Origin: Streptomyces hundungensis
Lineage (GTDB): Bacteria; Actinomycetota; Actinomycetes; Streptomycetales; Streptomycetaceae
DNA length: 64,000 nt
NCBI RefSeq assembly: GCF_003627815.1
Contig: NZ_CP032698.1
Span: forward strand, 1,178,001 to 1,242,000
Direction of reading: 5' to 3'
The notes under the pieces were generated by a model that was not told the origin of the DNA, made no database searches, and worked only from the letters and a program-made list of their open reading frames with translations. Position 1 is the stretch's first letter, and every line of letters begins with the position of its first letter. Positions 8,111 through 16,663 of the stretch are shown here, in pieces. Position numbers and translations under genes: made by a program.

Positions 8111-9616
8111 ATGCCGCACAGCCCGGTCGTCATCGGCGTGGACAGCTCCACCCAGTCCACCAAGGCCCTCTTCGTGGACGCCACCGACGGAAGGACCCTC
8201 GCCGTCGGCCGTTCCCCGCACCGCGTCGACGGCTCGGCCGGGGCCCGTGAGACCGATCCCGAGCAGTGGTGGCAGGCGCTGCGGGAGGCCGTCGCGATGG
8301 GGCTGAAGGAGTCCGGCGTCCCGGCGTCCGCCGTCACGGGGATCGCGGTCGCGGCACAGCAGCACGGCCTGGTCGCCCTGGGCCGGGACCGGCGGCCGCT
8401 GCGCCCGGCCCTGCTGTGGAACGACACCCGCTCCGCGGCGCAGGCCGCCGCCCTCGTCGCGGCGCTGGGCGGCCCGCGCGCCTGGACCGACCCCACCGGC
8501 TCCGTGCCGGTCGCGGCCGTGACCGCCGCCAAGTGGCGGTGGCTGTGCGAGAACGAGCCCTCAACGGCCGCCCGGTGCACGGCGGTTCGCCTCCCCCACG
8601 ACTTCCTCACCGAACGGCTCACCGGAGTCGCCGTCACCGACCCGGGTGACGCCTCGGGCACCGGCTGGTACTCCACCGCGACCGCGGCGTACGACCCCGA
8701 ACTCCTCCAACTGCTGCGCCTGGCACCGGAGTTGCTGCCCACCGTGGCGCCGACGGGAGGCACCCGGGTGGGCACCCTCACGACGGGGGCCGCCGATGCG
8801 CTCGGTCTGCCGTCCACCGTCGTCGTGGCGGCCGGCACCGGCGACAACATGAGCGCGGCCGTGGGCCTCGGACTCGGCGGCGCCGGGCTCCTGGACCACC
8901 CCGTCCTCAGTCTCGGCACCTCCGGCACCGTCTTCGCCGCGACCCGCGCCCGTCCCGCCACCCCGGCGCTCAGCGGATTCGCGGCGACCGACGGCAGCCA
9001 TCTCCCGCTGGCCTGCACCTTGAACTGCACGCTCGCCGTGGACCGCGTCGCCACCCTGCTCGGCCTCGATCGTGACGACGCCGAGCCCGGCGGCGAAGCC
9101 GTGCTGCTCCCCTATCTGGACGGCGAGCGCACCCCCGATCTGCCCGCCGCGTCAGGACTGCTGACCGGCCTGCGGCACACCACCACCCCGCGTCAACTCC
9201 TGGGCGCCGCCTACGAAGGCGCCGCCGTGACCGTACTGCGCGCCCTCGACGAGGTGCTGCGGGCCTGCGGTCTCGACCCGGCCTCGCCCGCCGTCGCCGA
9301 AAGGCCGCTGCGTCTGATCGGGGGCGGCGCCCAGGGACGTAGCTGGGTCGAGACGGTACGGCGCCTGTCCGGGCGGCCCGTCATCCTCCCGACCGGCACC
9401 GAGGTGGTGGCCGTCGGCGCTGCCGCACTCGCCGCATCGGCCGTCCTTGGCACCGACCCGGTCGCGCTCGCCCGCGCCTGGGGGGCCGGCACCGGCCCTG
9501 AACTGCCGCCTCTGGAACGGGACTTGGCGACCTGGGAGCGCGTCGGCTCGGTGATCGAGAGCGCGACGCCCGCACTGTTCGGCCCGGGAGGCGTCACGGA
9601 CCCGGGCAGCGGTTGA
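8111..9616 (+). CDS. xylB: Xylulokinase
   Basis: This FGGY-family kinase (501 residues) phosphorylates D-xylulose to xylulose 5-phosphate for the pentose phosphate pathway. It has the N-terminal phosphate-binding motif VIGVDSSTQSTKALF, ALLWNDTR (about 98-105), and the C-terminal ATP-site segment RLIGGGAQGRSW. I chose the ATG at 8111 because AGAAGG lies upstream and the kinase fold begins there; an upstream ATG at 8057 would add 18 residues. It is divergent from xylA and completes the xylose pathway. Confidence 0.95.
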   Translation: MPHSPVVIGVDSSTQSTKALFVDATDGRTLAVGRSPHRVDGSAGARETDPEQWWQALREAVAMGLKESGVPASAVTGIAVAAQQHGLVALGRDRRPLRPALLWNDTRSAAQAAALVAALGGPRAWTDPTGSVPVAAVTAAKWRWLCENEPSTAARCTAVRLPHDFLTERLTGVAVTDPGDASGTGWYSTATAAYDPELLQLLRLAPELLPTVAPTGGTRVGTLTTGAADALGLPSTVVVAAGTGDNMSAAVGLGLGGAGLLDHPVLSLGTSGTVFAATRARPATPALSGFAATDGSHLPLACTLNCTLAVDRVATLLGLDRDDAEPGGEAVLLPYLDGERTPDLPAASGLLTGLRHTTTPRQLLGAAYEGAAVTVLRALDEVLRACGLDPASPAVAERPLRLIGGGAQGRSWVETVRRLSGRPVILPTGTEVVAVGAAALAASAVLGTDPVALARAWGAGTGPELPPLERDLATWERVGSVIESATPALFGPGGVTDPGSG

Positions 9617-9847
9617 TCCACCCTCCTCCGGCCAGCGCCTCGACAGGTTGTCCGAAACTCGTACCATTACGGAACGTCACAGAGGTGAGTTTCCCAGATC
9701 ATCAGGGCATGAGGACTACCAGGGGGTTTGTCGATCGGCCCCGCTTCGTGGCCCCTCCACAGGTCACGGAGAGTGAAAGATTCCGGATGTCGGGCGGTAT
9801 CCGGGGACCGGGAACGCACCGGCGAACAAGAGACGGGCAGGCGCGAC

Positions 9848-10234
9848 GTGAGCGCTGACGAATTCCCCTTCTGGCTGCGCACCCGCAGCGTGGGCGGCAC
9901 CATCATCATCGAACTGCACGGCGAGCTGGACATGCTGGCCCATCGCGAACTCGGCCCGCGCGTCCACGCGTTGATCGGCCTGGCCGCCGCCGACGTGGTC
10001 CTGGACCTGCGCGCGGTGACGTTCCTCGACGCCGGCGGCATCCGGCTGCTCCTGGCGGTACGCGAACACGTGGCCCAACGCGGTGGCGTACTGCGGCTGA
10101 TACGCGGCACACCCCGGGTGTCCCACATCCTGAGGATCGTCCGCCTGGACAACTCCTTCACGGTGCTCGACACCCTGCCGCGTGCCCTGGCCGAGGGTCC
10201 CGCGGTGGCCGACGACAGAAGAACGCCGACCTGA
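9848..10234 (+). CDS. STAS-domain protein (anti-sigma-factor-antagonist-like), phospho-site lost
   Basis: The 128-residue single STAS domain resembles SpoIIAA/RsbV antagonists, which bind an anti-sigma kinase and free a SigB-type sigma factor. The usual phosphorylated serine in the D-S-S/T-G motif is missing: here the motif is FLDAGGI (61-64), with Ala62 where Ser would be. The protein may be unphosphorylatable and always able to bind, or it may have another role. I chose the GTG at 9848 after a GGCAGG-type site; an in-frame ATG at 9728 exists, but the extension looks non-coding. The preceding 231 bp hold no recognisable gene. Confidence 0.85.
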   Translation: MSADEFPFWLRTRSVGGTIIIELHGELDMLAHRELGPRVHALIGLAAADVVLDLRAVTFLDAGGIRLLLAVREHVAQRGGVLRLIRGTPRVSHILRIVRLDNSFTVLDTLPRALAEGPAVADDRRTPT

Positions 10235-10303
10235 TCGCCGGGCCGCCGCCGGGCCCGGTCGGCGCCCGCAAGGCGCTGAAGCGCGTGGGCGGCCCGCCCC
10301 GAA

Positions 10304-11404
10304 CTACGCTTCCTGGAGGGCCCGCACCAGCGCGGCGACCAGGTTCGCGCGCCCGGTCATGGCGTCGACCACCACATACTCGTGGTCGGCATGGGCACCG
10401 CCCCCGACCGCGCCGAGGCCGTCGAGCGTCGGCACTCCGAGGGCTGCCGTGAAGTTGCCGTCGCTGCCGCCGCCGACCGCCATACCCTCGATGCCGGGAA
10501 CCAGCCGCCGGGCCAGCGCGAAGAGCTCGGCCGAGGCCGACTCGGGCATGGGGGGCCGGCCGATCCCGCCCTCGACCTCGATCTCGGCCTCTTCGAGATG
10601 CGGGGTCAACGCCGCGAAGGCCGCTTCGACCCGTTCCTTCTCGTCCGCCGACTCGACGCGGACATCGACCACCACGGTCGCCGCCGCGGGCACCACGTTG
10701 TCGAGGGTGCCCGCGGCGGCGACCGTCGGCGTGACGGTCGTGCCGAGCTCGGGGCGTCCCAGAGCGGCGATGTCCAGGACCTGACGGGCCGCCTCGACCA
10801 GGGCGTTGACCCCGGCCGCGGGTTCGAGCCCGGCGTGCGAGGCGCGGCCGGTGATGGAGACCCGGAACGTTCCGCACCCCTTGCGGCCGGTCTTCAGGCC
10901 ACCTCCGTCGGCGGCGCCCTCGAAGACCAGCACCGCGCCACAGGCCAGGGCCCGCTCCTCGATGAGGGCACGGGAGGAGTGCGAGCCGACCTCTTCGTCG
11001 GCGGTCACCAGGATCTCCACGCCCGAGCGGTCCTCCAGGGCGGCGAGGCCGTGGACGGCCTGCACCAGACCGCCCAGCATGTCGAAGACCCCGGGGCCCG
11101 TCGCATGCCCGTCCTCGACCTTGAACGGGCGGCGCTCCAGGGTGCCGAGCGGAAACACGGTGTCGTGGTGGCCGAGGATCAGCACCCGGGGATCGCCGCC
11201 GCCCGACCAGTGGACGTGCGGGCCGGCCGCGCTGTCGACGAGGACGGCGTGCCCGCCGAGCCGACGCTCGACGACGGCGGCCACGGTCTTGGCCGACGCC
11301 GTCAGGGCGTCGCGGTCGCGTGAGGGCGACTCGACCTCGACGAGTGTCCTGAGGTCCTCGATCATCGCGTCCACGCTCACCGGAACAGCCCTCTGCGTCG
11401 TCAT
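10304..11404 (-). CDS. M20-family metallopeptidase, CPG2 (glutamate carboxypeptidase)-like
   Basis: The 366-residue co-catalytic zinc peptidase has GHHDTVF (78-84), the metal-bridging region GPGVFDMLGG, the catalytic TADEEVGSH (about 141-149) and a C-terminal metal ligand near GGAHADHEYV. The pattern fits the carboxypeptidase G2/ArgE/DapE clan and best fits cytoplasmic glutamate-carboxypeptidase-like members. It begins with MTTQRAVPV at 11404. The gene stands alone, convergent with the STAS gene. The natural substrate (a folate-like, peptide or acyl-amino-acid amide) cannot be fixed from sequence. Confidence 0.88.
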   Translation of the reverse strand: MTTQRAVPVSVDAMIEDLRTLVEVESPSRDRDALTASAKTVAAVVERRLGGHAVLVDSAAGPHVHWSGGGDPRVLILGHHDTVFPLGTLERRPFKVEDGHATGPGVFDMLGGLVQAVHGLAALEDRSGVEILVTADEEVGSHSSRALIEERALACGAVLVFEGAADGGGLKTGRKGCGTFRVSITGRASHAGLEPAAGVNALVEAARQVLDIAALGRPELGTTVTPTVAAAGTLDNVVPAAATVVVDVRVESADEKERVEAAFAALTPHLEEAEIEVEGGIGRPPMPESASAELFALARRLVPGIEGMAVGGGSDGNFTAALGVPTLDGLGAVGGGAHADHEYVVVDAMTGRANLVAALVRALQEA

Positions 11405-11570
11405 GCGGCCAGGTTAGTGGGGGTCCAACGGTCCCTTACCGGCAGGTTCCGGCAGCGCCTCTCCGCGCGTACCCCGAGCGATGACCGCATGTCCTGGCAC
11501 CATCGCGACGTACCCCGCGTCGCAAAAGGACAACCGGGACATGCCGATGGCGCCGCGCCGTGGGTACCCG

Positions 11571-11610
11571 GACCCGTAGACCCCCACGACAACCCGTAGA
11601 CCCCCACGAC
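11571..11610. repeat. 20-bp tandem duplication
   Basis: Two adjacent copies of a 20-bp unit (RACCCGTAGACCCCCACGAC, one difference at the first base) lie 30 bp upstream of the hypothetical gene at 11641. The surrounding stretch 11405-11640 has no other recognisable feature. Confidence 0.9.
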
Positions 11611-11640
11611 AGCGACGATCACCAGGCAGAGGTGAGTGAT

Positions 11641-12015
11641 GTGACCGCACCCGAGGACCGCACCCCGTCCGACAAGCCGGCCACCCGGCAGGGCCCGACG
11701 GCGCTGGTCGGAGTCCGGCCCCGCGGCGATGTCGACCTGGCGCTCAAGTACCTGACCTCACGGTCCGACGCCTCCGCACAGCTCGCCCTGGGAGTGGCCG
11801 CCGCCTACCGCTGGGCGCTGGGCCTGGCCGCGCAGGCCCCGGTGACCGGGTCCTCCGCCCCCCACACACCGGATCTGCGGCTGCTCACCGCCGAGGTGGA
11901 CGCGGCCGTCGTCCAGCTGGAGGACCCCACCACCCAGCCGGGTGCCCGGGACTTCACGCGCGGCGTGCACGACGCACTGACCTGGGTGTGCGGCTACAGC
12001 GACACCAGGATCTGA
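11641..12015 (+). CDS. Conserved hypothetical actinobacterial protein
   Basis: I do not recognise this 124-residue protein. It has a disordered N-terminus (about 1-30), then a helical body with repeated Ala/Leu segments, and ends in DALTWVCGYSDTRI. No signal peptide, membrane segment or catalytic motif is visible. The start is GTG at 11641 with AGAGGTGA five bases upstream; another in-frame GTG lies at 11632. Its stop codon overlaps a triplicated 12-bp repeat, and it is convergent with the AI-2E transporter gene. Confidence 0.7.
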   Translation: MTAPEDRTPSDKPATRQGPTALVGVRPRGDVDLALKYLTSRSDASAQLALGVAAAYRWALGLAAQAPVTGSSAPHTPDLRLLTAEVDAAVVQLEDPTTQPGARDFTRGVHDALTWVCGYSDTRI

Positions 12016-12049
12016 GCGAAGTCAGGAGCGAAGTCCGGAGCGAAGTCAG
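12014..12049. repeat. 12-bp unit in three tandem copies
   Basis: Three contiguous copies of GAGCGAAGTCMG (12014-12025, 12026-12037, 12038-12049) begin within the stop codon of the upstream gene and fill most of the convergent gap before the AI-2E transporter gene. Confidence 0.92.
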
Positions 12050-12064
12050 GGCGCGCCGGTCCGC

Positions 12065-13195
12065 TCAGGACGCATCGGTCCGCGCGAAGACGTGCTCATC
12101 CAGAATCAGACCGATCGCGACGGCGACCGGGATGGCGACCAGCGCCCCGACGATGCCGAGCAGCGCGCCACCGAGCAGGACGCCGACGACCGTCACCAGC
12201 GGATGGACGTCCACGGCGAACTTCATCACGCGCGGCACGATCAGATAGTCCTCGGCGATGCGGAAGGCGACGTAGAAGCCCGCCGTCGCCAGGGCCACGG
12301 GCAAGGACACCGAGAGCGCCACGAGGCTCACGACGACACCGCCGATCGTGGTGCCGATGATGGGGATCAGGTCCATCAGGGCGATGAAGACCCCGAGGGC
12401 GGCGGGATAGGGGACGCCGGTGACGATGCACCAGATGAAGGTGGCGAGGCCCGCGATCACCGAGGTGAGGACGTTGCCGAGCATGTAACGGCCCACCCGG
12501 TTGAGGATCTCGTCGGTGACCTCGCGGGCGTGCGGGCGTTTGCGGGCCGCGACGAAGCGCAGACAGAACGTCTTCAGTGAGGGCAGGAACGCCATCACAT
12601 AGATCGTCACGACGATCACGACGGCGGCCGAGGTCACCGCCCCCACCACCACCCGCCCGGCCCCGAGCAGGCCACCGGCGAGGCCGGCCGCCCCGCCGCC
12701 CGAGAACTGCTCCTTGACCTTCTCCAGGACCTGGTAGCGGTCCTCGAACCGGCCGAGCGGCGAGTCGTGGTTGCGCAGGTCCTTCAGCCAGCCGGGCACC
12801 GCCTTGATCAGCGCGTCGACCTCGTCGGTGACCGGTGGCACGACCAGCGCCAGGAATCCCGCGAAGCACGCCAACAGCACGACCAGGACCACGAGGACCG
12901 CCCAGCCCCGGCGGACCCGGTGCCGGGTGAGCCAGGCGACGACCGGTTCCAGCGCCAGCGCGATGAACACGGCGAGCAGGAGCAGGGTGAGGAGGCTGCC
13001 CACCTCCAGGACGGTCTGGACGGTCAGCCAGGCCAGGGTCGCTCCCAGGCCGAGGGCGAAGCCGATGCCGAGCCAGGATCTGCCGCCCCCCACGACGCGG
13101 GCCCCGGGTGTGCGTGCGCCCTTGGCAGCGGGCGCGACGGAGGAGACGGGGGCGGGCTCGGGGCCGCCCTCGCCCTCAGGCCGGGAGGACGTCAT
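12065..13195 (-). CDS. AI-2E family transporter (TqsA/YdiK-like)
   Basis: The 376-residue integral membrane protein has a disordered cytoplasmic N-terminus (1-50), then two or three hydrophobic helices (about 52-115), a soluble loop (about 140-195) and a C-terminal cluster of membrane helices. It has the family hallmarks LIPIIGTTIGG and LVTVVGVLLGGALLGIVGAL. Family members export autoinducer-2 or act as cation/proton antiporters; which applies here is unknown. The ATG at 13195 has GGAGG five bases upstream. The next 295 bp upstream hold no gene. Confidence 0.9.
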   Translation of the reverse strand: MTSSRPEGEGGPEPAPVSSVAPAAKGARTPGARVVGGGRSWLGIGFALGLGATLAWLTVQTVLEVGSLLTLLLLAVFIALALEPVVAWLTRHRVRRGWAVLVVLVVLLACFAGFLALVVPPVTDEVDALIKAVPGWLKDLRNHDSPLGRFEDRYQVLEKVKEQFSGGGAAGLAGGLLGAGRVVVGAVTSAAVVIVVTIYVMAFLPSLKTFCLRFVAARKRPHAREVTDEILNRVGRYMLGNVLTSVIAGLATFIWCIVTGVPYPAALGVFIALMDLIPIIGTTIGGVVVSLVALSVSLPVALATAGFYVAFRIAEDYLIVPRVMKFAVDVHPLVTVVGVLLGGALLGIVGALVAIPVAVAIGLILDEHVFARTDAS

Positions 13196-13490
13196 CGCGG
13201 CCTCCGGGCCGTCAGCGGTGTGGGCGAGGCGCAGGCGAGCGAAGGATGCATCCTGCCAGTACCTCTCTTCGAGGCCGGGACGGAGTCCGCCCACAAGGTG
13301 GCCGCCCCGTGCGGCACGACGGCGGCGAGCGCCGGAGTCGGCCTCTTCCGCTTCCGACCCTAGCCAGGTATCCCGGCGCGGGCCTTGTATGCCGGTGCGT
13401 GCGGCGGCCATCCGGATGACGGGTGATTGGCCAGGTACATGCCGGGTACTGGTTGGCCGCGCACAGGCCGGCCCCCAGGGGTGCTCCCCG

Positions 13491-14580
13491 ACGGCGTCGT
13501 TCGGTGCGTACGCCACGTTGACCGGAATCGTGCTGCTCTACGCGCGCACCGGGGAGCTCGGCATGCGCCGGATCGGCCACCAGCTCGACGCCCAGGGCGG
13601 ACCCGACGCGCTGGTGCTGGCCGCCTTCGCCCTCGTCCTGACCGGCCTCCTGGCCCGGCGGGGTGCCCGCCCCGGACGCCGAACGCGCCCTGGTGGTACT
13701 CGGCACCCTGACGGCGCTGGTCGGCGCCGTGATGTGCTGGCAGCAGCGCCACATCAAGCGTTTTCTGGCGTTCTCGACGGTCGCGCACACCGGCCTGTTC
13801 CTCGTCGGCATCGGACTGCTGAAGCCGGAGGCGACCGGCGGCGTGGCGCTCTACGCCCTTGGCCACGCGGGCGTGAAGGCGGCCCTGTTCGCCTGTACCG
13901 GCATCCTCCTTGACCGTTACGGCAGCGTGGACGAGCACGAACTGCACGGCCGGGCCCGGGAGTTGCGGGCAGTAGCCGTTCTCTATGTGGTGGGCGCGGC
14001 GGCTCTGGCCGGGCTGCCGCCGTTCGGCACCGGGCTCGGCAAGTCGGTGACCGAGGAAGCGGGCGGCGTCGGCTTCGCCGTTCTCTTCGTGGCCGTCTCG
14101 GCGGTCACCGGGGGCGCGGTGCTGCGGGTCGCGGCGCGCGTGTTCTTCGGGCTCGGGCCGCGGCCGCTGGACGAGAGGGGGTGCGAGACGGAGGGCGAGG
14201 ACGAGGAGCCCGAGACGCAGGGCTGGATCGGCCGGGTGCCCGCCACCATGGTCGCCGTCCCGGCGCTGCTGCTCGCCGGTTCGCTGACGGCGGGGATGGT
14301 TCCGGGGCTCGGCACGGCGGTCGGCCGGGCCTTCGGCGTCGAGCCGGACCACATGCCGCAGTGGACGCCGCTGGGCGCTCTCCTGGGCCTGGCGTCGGCG
14401 GCGCTCGGCGCGGGACTCTCGGCGGCTTCGGTACGCGCCCCGGCACACCGCGAACCCCGGCCCTGGACGGAGCCGCTGCGCCGACTGCACTCCGGCCACA
14501 TCGGCGACTACGTCGCATGGCTCCTGATGGGGACGGCCCTGCTCGGCGCCCTCGCCCTGCCGGGTGTCCTGACCGGCTGA
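13491..14580 (+). pseudogene. Remnant of a complex-I-like proton-translocating subunit (HyfB/MnhD/NuoL family)
   Basis: The first frame encodes TASFGAYATLTGIVLLYART and about 60 residues typical of the transmembrane core. Near 13655-13665 the homology jumps to another frame, which continues PDAERALVVLGTLTALVGAV, QQRHIKRFLAFSTVAHTGLF and ALGHAGVKAALFACTGIL to the C-terminus. The N-terminal half is absent and the conserved segment normally around the junction appears deleted, so the gene is truncated, internally deleted and frameshifted. Family members are proton- or cation-conducting subunits of hydrogenase-4, Mrp antiporter or complex I. No partner subunits remain nearby. The 13663-14580 reading frame alone could still make a membrane protein. 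Confidence 0.8.
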
Positions 14581-14616
14581 GAGAGCATCAACTCCCTTGG
14601 CCGTAAGCTTCCGCGC

Positions 14617-14799
14617 TCACATGGGGTGGACGCCGCCACTCTCGCCCGACATCCTGCTCTGCTCCTGGAGGCGACGGGCCTTGTCCTTGAGCCGCCGGCG
14701 CTCGGCCGGGTCCTCCGCGCGCTCCGCCGCCTGCTCCAGCTTCTCCGCCTTCTGACGCATCTGCTGGACTCGGGCACCGAACTCGTCTGCGACGCTCAT
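14617..14799 (-). CDS. Small DUF6381-family protein
   Basis: This 60-residue, highly charged helical protein (MSVADEFGARVQQMRQ..., ending GGVHPM) fits the small Streptomyces DUF6381 family of unknown function. The body has a heptad-like A/E/K/R pattern suggestive of a coiled coil. GGAG lies six bases before the ATG at 14799. It is convergent with the complex-I-like remnant. Confidence 0.75.
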   Translation of the reverse strand: MSVADEFGARVQQMRQKAEKLEQAAERAEDPAERRRLKDKARRLQEQSRMSGESGGVHPM

Positions 14800-14971
14800 G
14801 ATCACTCCTGGAGAATCGGGGGATACAGATGGCTCCAGCAGAGCAGCGGCCCCGCACCCTCGCATCCCGAACCGTCACCCAGCGTCATCGCGCCCGGGAG
14901 TCCGGCTTCGGGTGCCCGAAGTCGTCCGGGACCGCGTGTCAGGTCGGCCGCGCAGGGGGTAGGCGCACGTC

Positions 14972-15193
14972 ATGACCAGTTTCGCTGCTTCACAGACTCT
15001 CGCCGCGGCCTCCACGTCCTGGCTGTTCACGGGCGTGGGCGTCGTCATCGTCGCCGTACTGATCGGGGCCTTCTGGTTCGGGAGCCGGCGCGCCACCCGT
15101 AAGCCGATGCCCCCGCAGGAGCCGCAGCCCGGGGCGGATTCCTGGCAGCCGCCCGAGGCCTCGCAGGGCTCGGACCCGGACCACCGCGCCTAG
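14972..15193 (+). CDS. Small single-pass membrane protein, DUF6479-like
   Basis: The 73-residue protein has one hydrophobic segment (about 16-37), then a basic stop-transfer GSRRATRK and a Pro/Gln-rich cytoplasmic tail. This layout matches the small actinobacterial DUF6479 membrane proteins of unknown function. It starts at ATG 14972 in a group of tiny proteins (14.6-15.7 kb). Confidence 0.7.
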   Translation: MTSFAASQTLAAASTSWLFTGVGVVIVAVLIGAFWFGSRRATRKPMPPQEPQPGADSWQPPEASQGSDPDHRA

Positions 15194-15356
15194 CGCCTCG
15201 CTCCCCCGCCCGGCGGCCCTGATGTCGCGGCCCGTGACGTGCGGGAGTGAACTGGCGGGTGGGCCACGGCCCACGCGCGAGGCGGCGTCCAGCCGTACTC
15301 GACCGGTCCGCGCCCACCCCGGACGGGCCGGGACACCGAAGACGAGGAGGAGCACC

Positions 15357-15683
15357 ATGCCGGCAGGTTCGAGCCCCAAGCGGGAGCGCCAGTACGAGCA
15401 CATCAAGGACAGCGCCGAGGACCGCGGTGCCTCGACCAAGCGCGCCAAGGAGATCGCCGCGCGCACGGTCAACAAGGAACGCGCCAGGTCCGGCGAGTCC
15501 AAGACGGCCAGCAGGACGTCGACGCAGGACAAGAAGTCGGCGCCGCAGCGCGGCGGCGAGCGTTCGCACAGCGGCGCACAGGGGCCGACGAAGGACCAGC
15601 TCTACGAGGAGGCCAAGAAGCGCAACATCGACGGACGTTCGTCGATGAACAAGCAGCAACTGCGCAAGGCCCTGGGGCGCTGA
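15357..15683 (+). CDS. Small basic protein with a C-terminal Rho-N/HeH-like motif
   Basis: The 108-residue protein is very rich in Lys, Arg, Ser and Gln. The first ~75 residues look disordered, with KRERQYEHIKDS and a KRAKEIAARTVNK segment like those of proteins often annotated as plasmid-stabilisation or ChaB-associated. The last ~33 residues (TKDQLYEEAKKRNIDGRSSM...LRKAL) fit a Rho N-terminal/HeH-type helix-extension-helix nucleic-acid-binding motif. A strong GAGGAGGAG site precedes the ATG. A chromatin- or RNA-binding role is plausible but inferred. Confidence 0.8.
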   Translation: MPAGSSPKRERQYEHIKDSAEDRGASTKRAKEIAARTVNKERARSGESKTASRTSTQDKKSAPQRGGERSHSGAQGPTKDQLYEEAKKRNIDGRSSMNKQQLRKALGR

Positions 15684-15690
15684 GCCGGGC

Positions 15691-16563
15691 TCATCCGCCC
15701 GCGGTCTGGGAGTGGGCCGCCCGGCCGGAGAGGTCGCTGAGCCGGAGCGGGTCGACCGGCGGGTCCGGCAGGACCAAACGCCGGTCGGCCCGGCCGCCGG
15801 CCGTGACGTGGAGCAGTTCGCCGGGCTCCATCAGGCGCCAGTCGGGATGCTCATCCATGGGCTCACTGGCGACGACGGTCGCCGGGGTGTCGGCGAGGTC
15901 CCCGGAGTGGACGCGCATACGGCCGCCGGTTCCGCTGTGGTCCAGGTGCCGGGCGCCGTGCGGGCCGCCCGCCTCACGCTCCAGTACGTACAGCTCATGG
16001 GTGTCGGGGTAGCGCAGGGCCCACAGTTCGTCCGGCGTGGTCAGCACGGAGTTCAGGGCGTAGACGGGCAGGTGTCCGGCGATCCAGCGCATCGCGCGCT
16101 CGATGCCCGTCCCGATGTCTCCGTGCGCTTCCCGGATCTCCCGCGTGATCAGTGCGAACACCCGCTCGGAGTCCGTCTCCCCGGCCACCAGGGCCATGTC
16201 CGGGCCCAAGTGGGCTTCCAGGGCGGGCAGTCCCCCCACGACCCCGTTGTGCGCGAAGAGCCGTCCGTCCTGCTGGAACGGGTGGGTGTTGGGGGCGGTG
16301 AGGCTGCCGGTCGAGGCGAGCCGGATGTGCGCGAGGAAGGTGGCCGAGCAGATCCGGCGGGCCTCCCGCGCGAAGTCCCGGTCGGCATAGGCGGCGTCGG
16401 GGGCCTTGCGGACCTGGGGCGTGCCGTCCGGGTCGAAGTACCCGAGCCCGGTGCCGTCGGGGTCGCGGTGGCTCTGCACCGCGAGGCTGTCCGGGGCGTC
16501 GAGCAGCCAGAAGGTGGCATGGCTGCGGCGCGGGGCGCTGCTCAGTCCGAACAGACGGCACAT
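15691..16563 (-). CDS. Class II glutamine amidotransferase
   Basis: The 290-residue protein starts Met-Cys2, so after Met removal the N-terminal Cys is the glutaminase nucleophile, as in the Ntn-hydrolase class II amidotransferase domain (PurF/YafJ type). Other family elements are HRDPDGTGLGYF (about 37-48), AHIRLAST (about 84-91) and FAHNGVVGG (about 110-118). It is a stand-alone amidotransferase domain; relatives include YafJ and EgtC, but no ergothioneine genes are adjacent. The start at 16563 is fixed by the catalytic cysteine. Confidence 0.9.
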   Translation of the reverse strand: MCRLFGLSSAPRRSHATFWLLDAPDSLAVQSHRDPDGTGLGYFDPDGTPQVRKAPDAAYADRDFAREARRICSATFLAHIRLASTGSLTAPNTHPFQQDGRLFAHNGVVGGLPALEAHLGPDMALVAGETDSERVFALITREIREAHGDIGTGIERAMRWIAGHLPVYALNSVLTTPDELWALRYPDTHELYVLEREAGGPHGARHLDHSGTGGRMRVHSGDLADTPATVVASEPMDEHPDWRLMEPGELLHVTAGGRADRRLVLPDPPVDPLRLSDLSGRAAHSQTAGG

Positions 16564-16663
16564 CCCTGCCACCTCCCTGCTGACCACCGGCTGCCGGCCA
16601 CCGGTCCGAACCCGGCCCGGGCATCGTGCCGCGCCACGGGGACGAGCGCAACGCGGCCGCGGG

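Noticed and set aside
14948..14975. SigB-type promoter (GTGT ... GGGTAG) before the DUF6479-like gene
   Set aside because: The -10 ends in G rather than C or T and the spacer is long; too weak to list as a feature.
15357..15400. GGTTCGAGCCCC, resembling a tRNA T-loop
   Set aside because: It is the first codons of the Rho-N-like gene (MPAGSSP), and no cloverleaf or acceptor stem surrounds it.
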